Source: Breoghania sp.
Lineage (GTDB): Bacteria; Pseudomonadota; Alphaproteobacteria; Rhizobiales; Stappiaceae
Direction: 5' to 3'
Length of the DNA stretch: 64,000 bases
Assembly (NCBI RefSeq): GCF_030066895.1
Contig: NZ_JASJAV010000007.1
Coordinates: 62,001 to 126,000, forward strand
This document shows, in pieces, positions 61,809 through 64,000 of this stretch. The notes below the pieces were generated by a model. The model had not been told where the DNA came from, made no database searches, and saw only the letters and a program-made list of their open reading frames with translations. Both the position numbers and the translations under genes were made by a program. Positions within the stretch are counted from its first letter, which is position 1, and each line of letters starts with the position of its first letter.

Positions 61809-62717
61809 TCAGCTCTTCAGGACCTGGACCAGCGTCTCGCCCAGCTTGGCGGGGGAGGGAGAGATCTTGATCCCGGCGGCTTCCATCGCCGCGATCTTGT
61901 CCTCGGCTCCGCCCTTGCCGCCGGAGATGACGGCGCCGGCATGGCCCATGGTCCGGCCCGGAGGAGCGGTGCGACCGGCGATGAAACCGGCCATCGGCTT
62001 GGAACGGCCCTTCTTCGCCTCGTCGGCAATGAACTGGGCGGCGTCCTCCTCGGCCGAGCCGCCGATCTCGCCGATCATGATGATCGACTCGGTCGCGTCG
62101 CCTGCCAGGAACATTTCCAGCATGTCGATAAACTCGGTGCCCTTGACCGGGTCACCGCCGATGCCGACGGCCGTCGTCTGGCCAAGCCCGGCATTCGTGG
62201 TCTGGAACACCGCTTCGTAGGTCAGCGTGCCGGATCGAGAGACGATACCGACCGAACCCTTCTTGAAGATGGAGCCCGGCATAATGCCGATCGTGCATTC
62301 TTCCGGCGTCAGCACGCCCGGGCAGTTAGGACCGATCAGGCGCGAGTTGGACTTGTCGAGCTTGGCCTTGACCTTGACCATATCCATCACCGGAATACCT
62401 TCGGTGATGCAGACGATGAGCGGCACTTCCGCCTCAATCGCCTCGATGATCGCGACACCGGCCCCAACGGACGGGACGTAGATGACGGAGGCGTCGGCCC
62501 CGGTCGCGTCCTTGGCGTCGGCAACGGAGGCGTAGATCGGCAGCTCGGCCGCGCCGTCGAGACCGGACGTCCAGGTCTCACCGCCCTTCTTGGGGTGCAC
62601 GCCGGCGACCATCTTCGTGCCGTAGTAGGCAAGCGCCTGCTCGGTGTGGAAGGTACCGGTCTTGCCGGTCAGGCCCTGAACGATGACCTTGGTGTCTTTG
62701 TTGACGAGAATGGACAT
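61809..62717 (-). CDS. sucD: Succinyl-CoA synthetase subunit alpha
   Basis: The alpha subunit binds CoA and carries the phospho-histidine. The 302-residue product has the CoA-binding [28 protein letters not shown]-like segment ([17 protein letters not shown]), [20 protein letters not shown] and phospho-His [20 protein letters not shown] 62717 is preceded by AAAGAGGA, which lies inside the end of the upstream extra ORF. It is intact. Confidence 0.97.
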   Translation of the reverse strand: MSILVNKDTKVIVQGLTGKTGTFHTEQALAYYGTKMVAGVHPKKGGETWTSGLDGAAELPIYASVADAKDATGADASVIYVPSVGAGVAIIEAIEAEVPLIVCITEGIPVMDMVKVKAKLDKSNSRLIGPNCPGVLTPEECTIGIMPGSIFKKGSVGIVSRSGTLTYEAVFQTTNAGLGQTTAVGIGGDPVKGTEFIDMLEMFLAGDATESIIMIGEIGGSAEEDAAQFIADEAKKGRSKPMAGFIAGRTAPPGRTMGHAGAVISGGKGGAEDKIAAMEAAGIKISPSPAKLGETLVQVLKS

Positions 62718-62723
62718 GAAATT

Positions 62724-63073
62724 CTAGTCCTCTTTGGGAGGCTTATGGTGAAGAGTTACCGGTAACCAATGTGGTTTTTGTAATGTCTATCCTTGGTCGC
62801 GATTGGGAAGTTAATTGCGCTGCCATCAGCCAGATAAGTGAGTTGAGAGGTGGGATACAAGTAGAGCTTTCTATCTTGTAGAAATTGAGTTACCGCAATA
62901 GCTAGATACCCAGATATACCCGACCATAAGATCACAGTATCGTATACTGGATAAATTAAGCTGCACTCTCCTCTTTCGTCCTCAAATAGACTTCCAATTT
63001 CCACAAATGACAGATGCCCGCGACTAACGACCGTTCTCTCAATCGTTTCTTTAATCGCGGACACAGTCATCAT
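62724..63073 (-). pseudogene. AT-rich extra ORF between sucC and sucD, one frameshift
   Basis: The ATG (63073) follows the sucC TAA with no gap. The product reads [60 protein letters not shown] and LYLYPTSQLTYLADGSAINF, then PIATKDRHYKN. As written it stops at TAA 62756 after HIGYR. One added C in AAAAACCACATTGG (about 62770) gives YKNPHWLPVTLHHKPPKED, stopping at TAG 62724 six bases before the sucD ATG. The corrected fit between the two genes and the P-H-W-L-P ending support a real protein of about 116 residues, recently damaged. Base composition is far more AT-rich than either neighbour, suggesting acquisition. The function is unknown. Confidence 0.6.
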
Positions 63074-64000
63074 TTACCCCTTCACGGCCTTTACGATCTT
63101 CTGCGCGGCGTCATCGAGATCATCGGCGGCGATCACGTTGAAACCGCTCTCGTTGATGATCTTCTTGCCCAAATCGACGTTCGTGCCCTCAAGGCGCACA
63201 ACGAGGGGAACCTGCAGGCCGACTTCCTTGACGGCCGCGACCACGCCTTCCGCGATCACGTCGCAGCGCATGATGCCGCCGAAGATGTTAACCAGGATGC
63301 CCTTCACGTTCGAGTCGGTGGTGATGATCTTGAAGGCCGCCATGACCTTCTCCTTGGAAGCGCCGCCGCCGACATCGAGGAAGTTCGCCGGCTCGGCGCC
63401 GTAGAGTTTGATGATGTCCATGGTGGCCATGGCGAGGCCCGCGCCGTTCACCATGCAGCCGATGTCGCCGTCGAGCGCGACGTAGGCGAGATCGAACTTG
63501 GAAGCTTCGATCTCCTTCTCGTCCTCTTCCGACTTGTCGCGCAGCGCCATCACGTCGTCGTGGCGGAAGAACGCGTTGCCGTCGAAGGAGACCTTGGCGT
63601 CGAGAACGCGCAGGTGACCGTCGGTCATGACGATCAGCGGGTTGATCTCCAGAAGGCTCATGTCCTTCTCGGTGAAGGCCTTGTAGAGGATCGGGAACAG
63701 CTTCATGCCGTCCTCACGCGCCGGGCTCTTCAGTTCGAGCGCGTCGCAGAGCTTGGCAGCGGCTTCCTCGGTGACGCCCGCGTCCGGATCGATCGGCAGG
63801 GGCAGGATCTTCTCAGGCGTGGAGGCCGCAACCTCTTCGATGTCCATGCCGCCTTCGTTGGAGGCGACGAATGCCACCCGGCCGACCGTGCGGTCCACGA
63901 GAATGGAAAGGTAAAGCTCGCTGTCAATGTCGGCGCCGTCCTCGATGTAGAGGCGGTTGACGACCTTGCCCGCGGGGCCGGTCTGCTTGGTCACCAGCGT
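63074..64000 (-). CDS. sucC: Succinyl-CoA synthetase subunit beta, partial
   Basis: The beta subunit binds nucleotide and succinate. The visible part covers about 309 of roughly 398 residues; the first 85-90 (start of the ATP-grasp domain) lie beyond the right edge. Landmarks are [80 protein letters not shown] and [18 protein letters not shown]. An internal GTG at 63994 is not the start. No lesion is visible. mdh is expected upstream, as in related genomes. Confidence 0.97.
   Translation of the reverse strand, partial: TLVTKQTGPAGKVVNRLYIEDGADIDSELYLSILVDRTVGRVAFVASNEGGMDIEEVAASTPEKILPLPIDPDAGVTEEAAAKLCDALELKSPAREDGMKLFPILYKAFTEKDMSLLEINPLIVMTDGHLRVLDAKVSFDGNAFFRHDDVMALRDKSEEDEKEIEASKFDLAYVALDGDIGCMVNGAGLAMATMDIIKLYGAEPANFLDVGGGASKEKVMAAFKIITTDSNVKGILVNIFGGIMRCDVIAEGVVAAVKEVGLQVPLVVRLEGTNVDLGKKIINESGFNVIAADDLDDAAQKIVKAVKG

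Overview
The window is high-GC alphaproteobacterial chromosome, most probably from the Hyphomicrobiales (Rhizobiales). The evidence is the class-typical gene order trxA-addA-addB-murU-tsaE/amgK-divL-ahcY-HPr-EIIA-hprK-chvG-chvI-hugZ-pckA, the sucC-sucD-sucA-odhB-lpdA operon, and a PhyR/NepR/EcfG general stress response locus. Placement below order cannot be read safely from this sequence.

Layout. 1-3.8 kb: rpsA, sppA, ihfB, lapA. 3.9-6 kb: three broken genes (ornithine cyclodeaminase-like, DUF302, UPF0126). 6-28.5 kb: an almost entirely intact core block with the GrpE chaperone, thioredoxin, AddAB recombination, cell-wall recycling (MurU/AmgK) and tRNA t6A (TsaE), the DivL cell-cycle pseudokinase, SAM-cycle AhcY, the nitrogen-type PTS, the ChvG/ChvI envelope sensor system, and PckA. 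28.7-32.3 kb: a broken membrane protein and a decayed molybdoenzyme-accessory cluster (two xdhC-like genes and a molybdopterin-binding/NTP-transferase fusion). 33-37.6 kb: decayed catabolic genes (FMN reductase, catechol 2,3-dioxygenase, CaiB-type CoA transferase, glycerate kinase). 37.7-43.8 kb: intact NlpC/P60, MarR, leucyl aminopeptidase and an ABC exporter, interrupted by a broken TPR lipoprotein. 43.9-50.2 kb: the general stress response locus, in which phyR, the sensor kinase, the ecfG start, the operon-linked nepR, dps and a DUF883 gene all carry lesions while a second nepR is intact. 50.2-53.3 kb: broken drug transporter, esterase and PCuAC-like genes. 53.5-64 kb: the 2-oxoglutarate dehydrogenase/succinyl-CoA synthetase operon with broken passengers (SDR, secreted protein) and an AT-rich extra ORF wedged between sucC and sucD; sucC runs off the right edge.

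The dominant feature is the distribution of damage. About 25 genes covering roughly 18 kb carry some 50 frameshifts, in-frame stops, internal deletions and one 22-bp tandem duplication, usually two or more per gene. About 33 genes covering roughly 36 kb, including ORFs of 3.5, 3.1, 3.0 and 2.6 kb, show no such lesion. Uniform sequencing error would not spare the long core genes, so I read this as ongoing pseudogenisation of dispensable functions, as expected early in host restriction or niche reduction. Homopolymer indels are common among the lesions, so some may still be sequence errors.

Regulatory sites visible by eye include two exact EcfG-type promoters (GGAAC-N16-CGTT), a perfect palindrome upstream of ahcY that resembles an ArsR-family SAM-cycle operator, a possible RpoH promoter for grpE, and several intrinsic terminators. 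I saw no rRNA, tRNA, CRISPR array, transposase or prophage.
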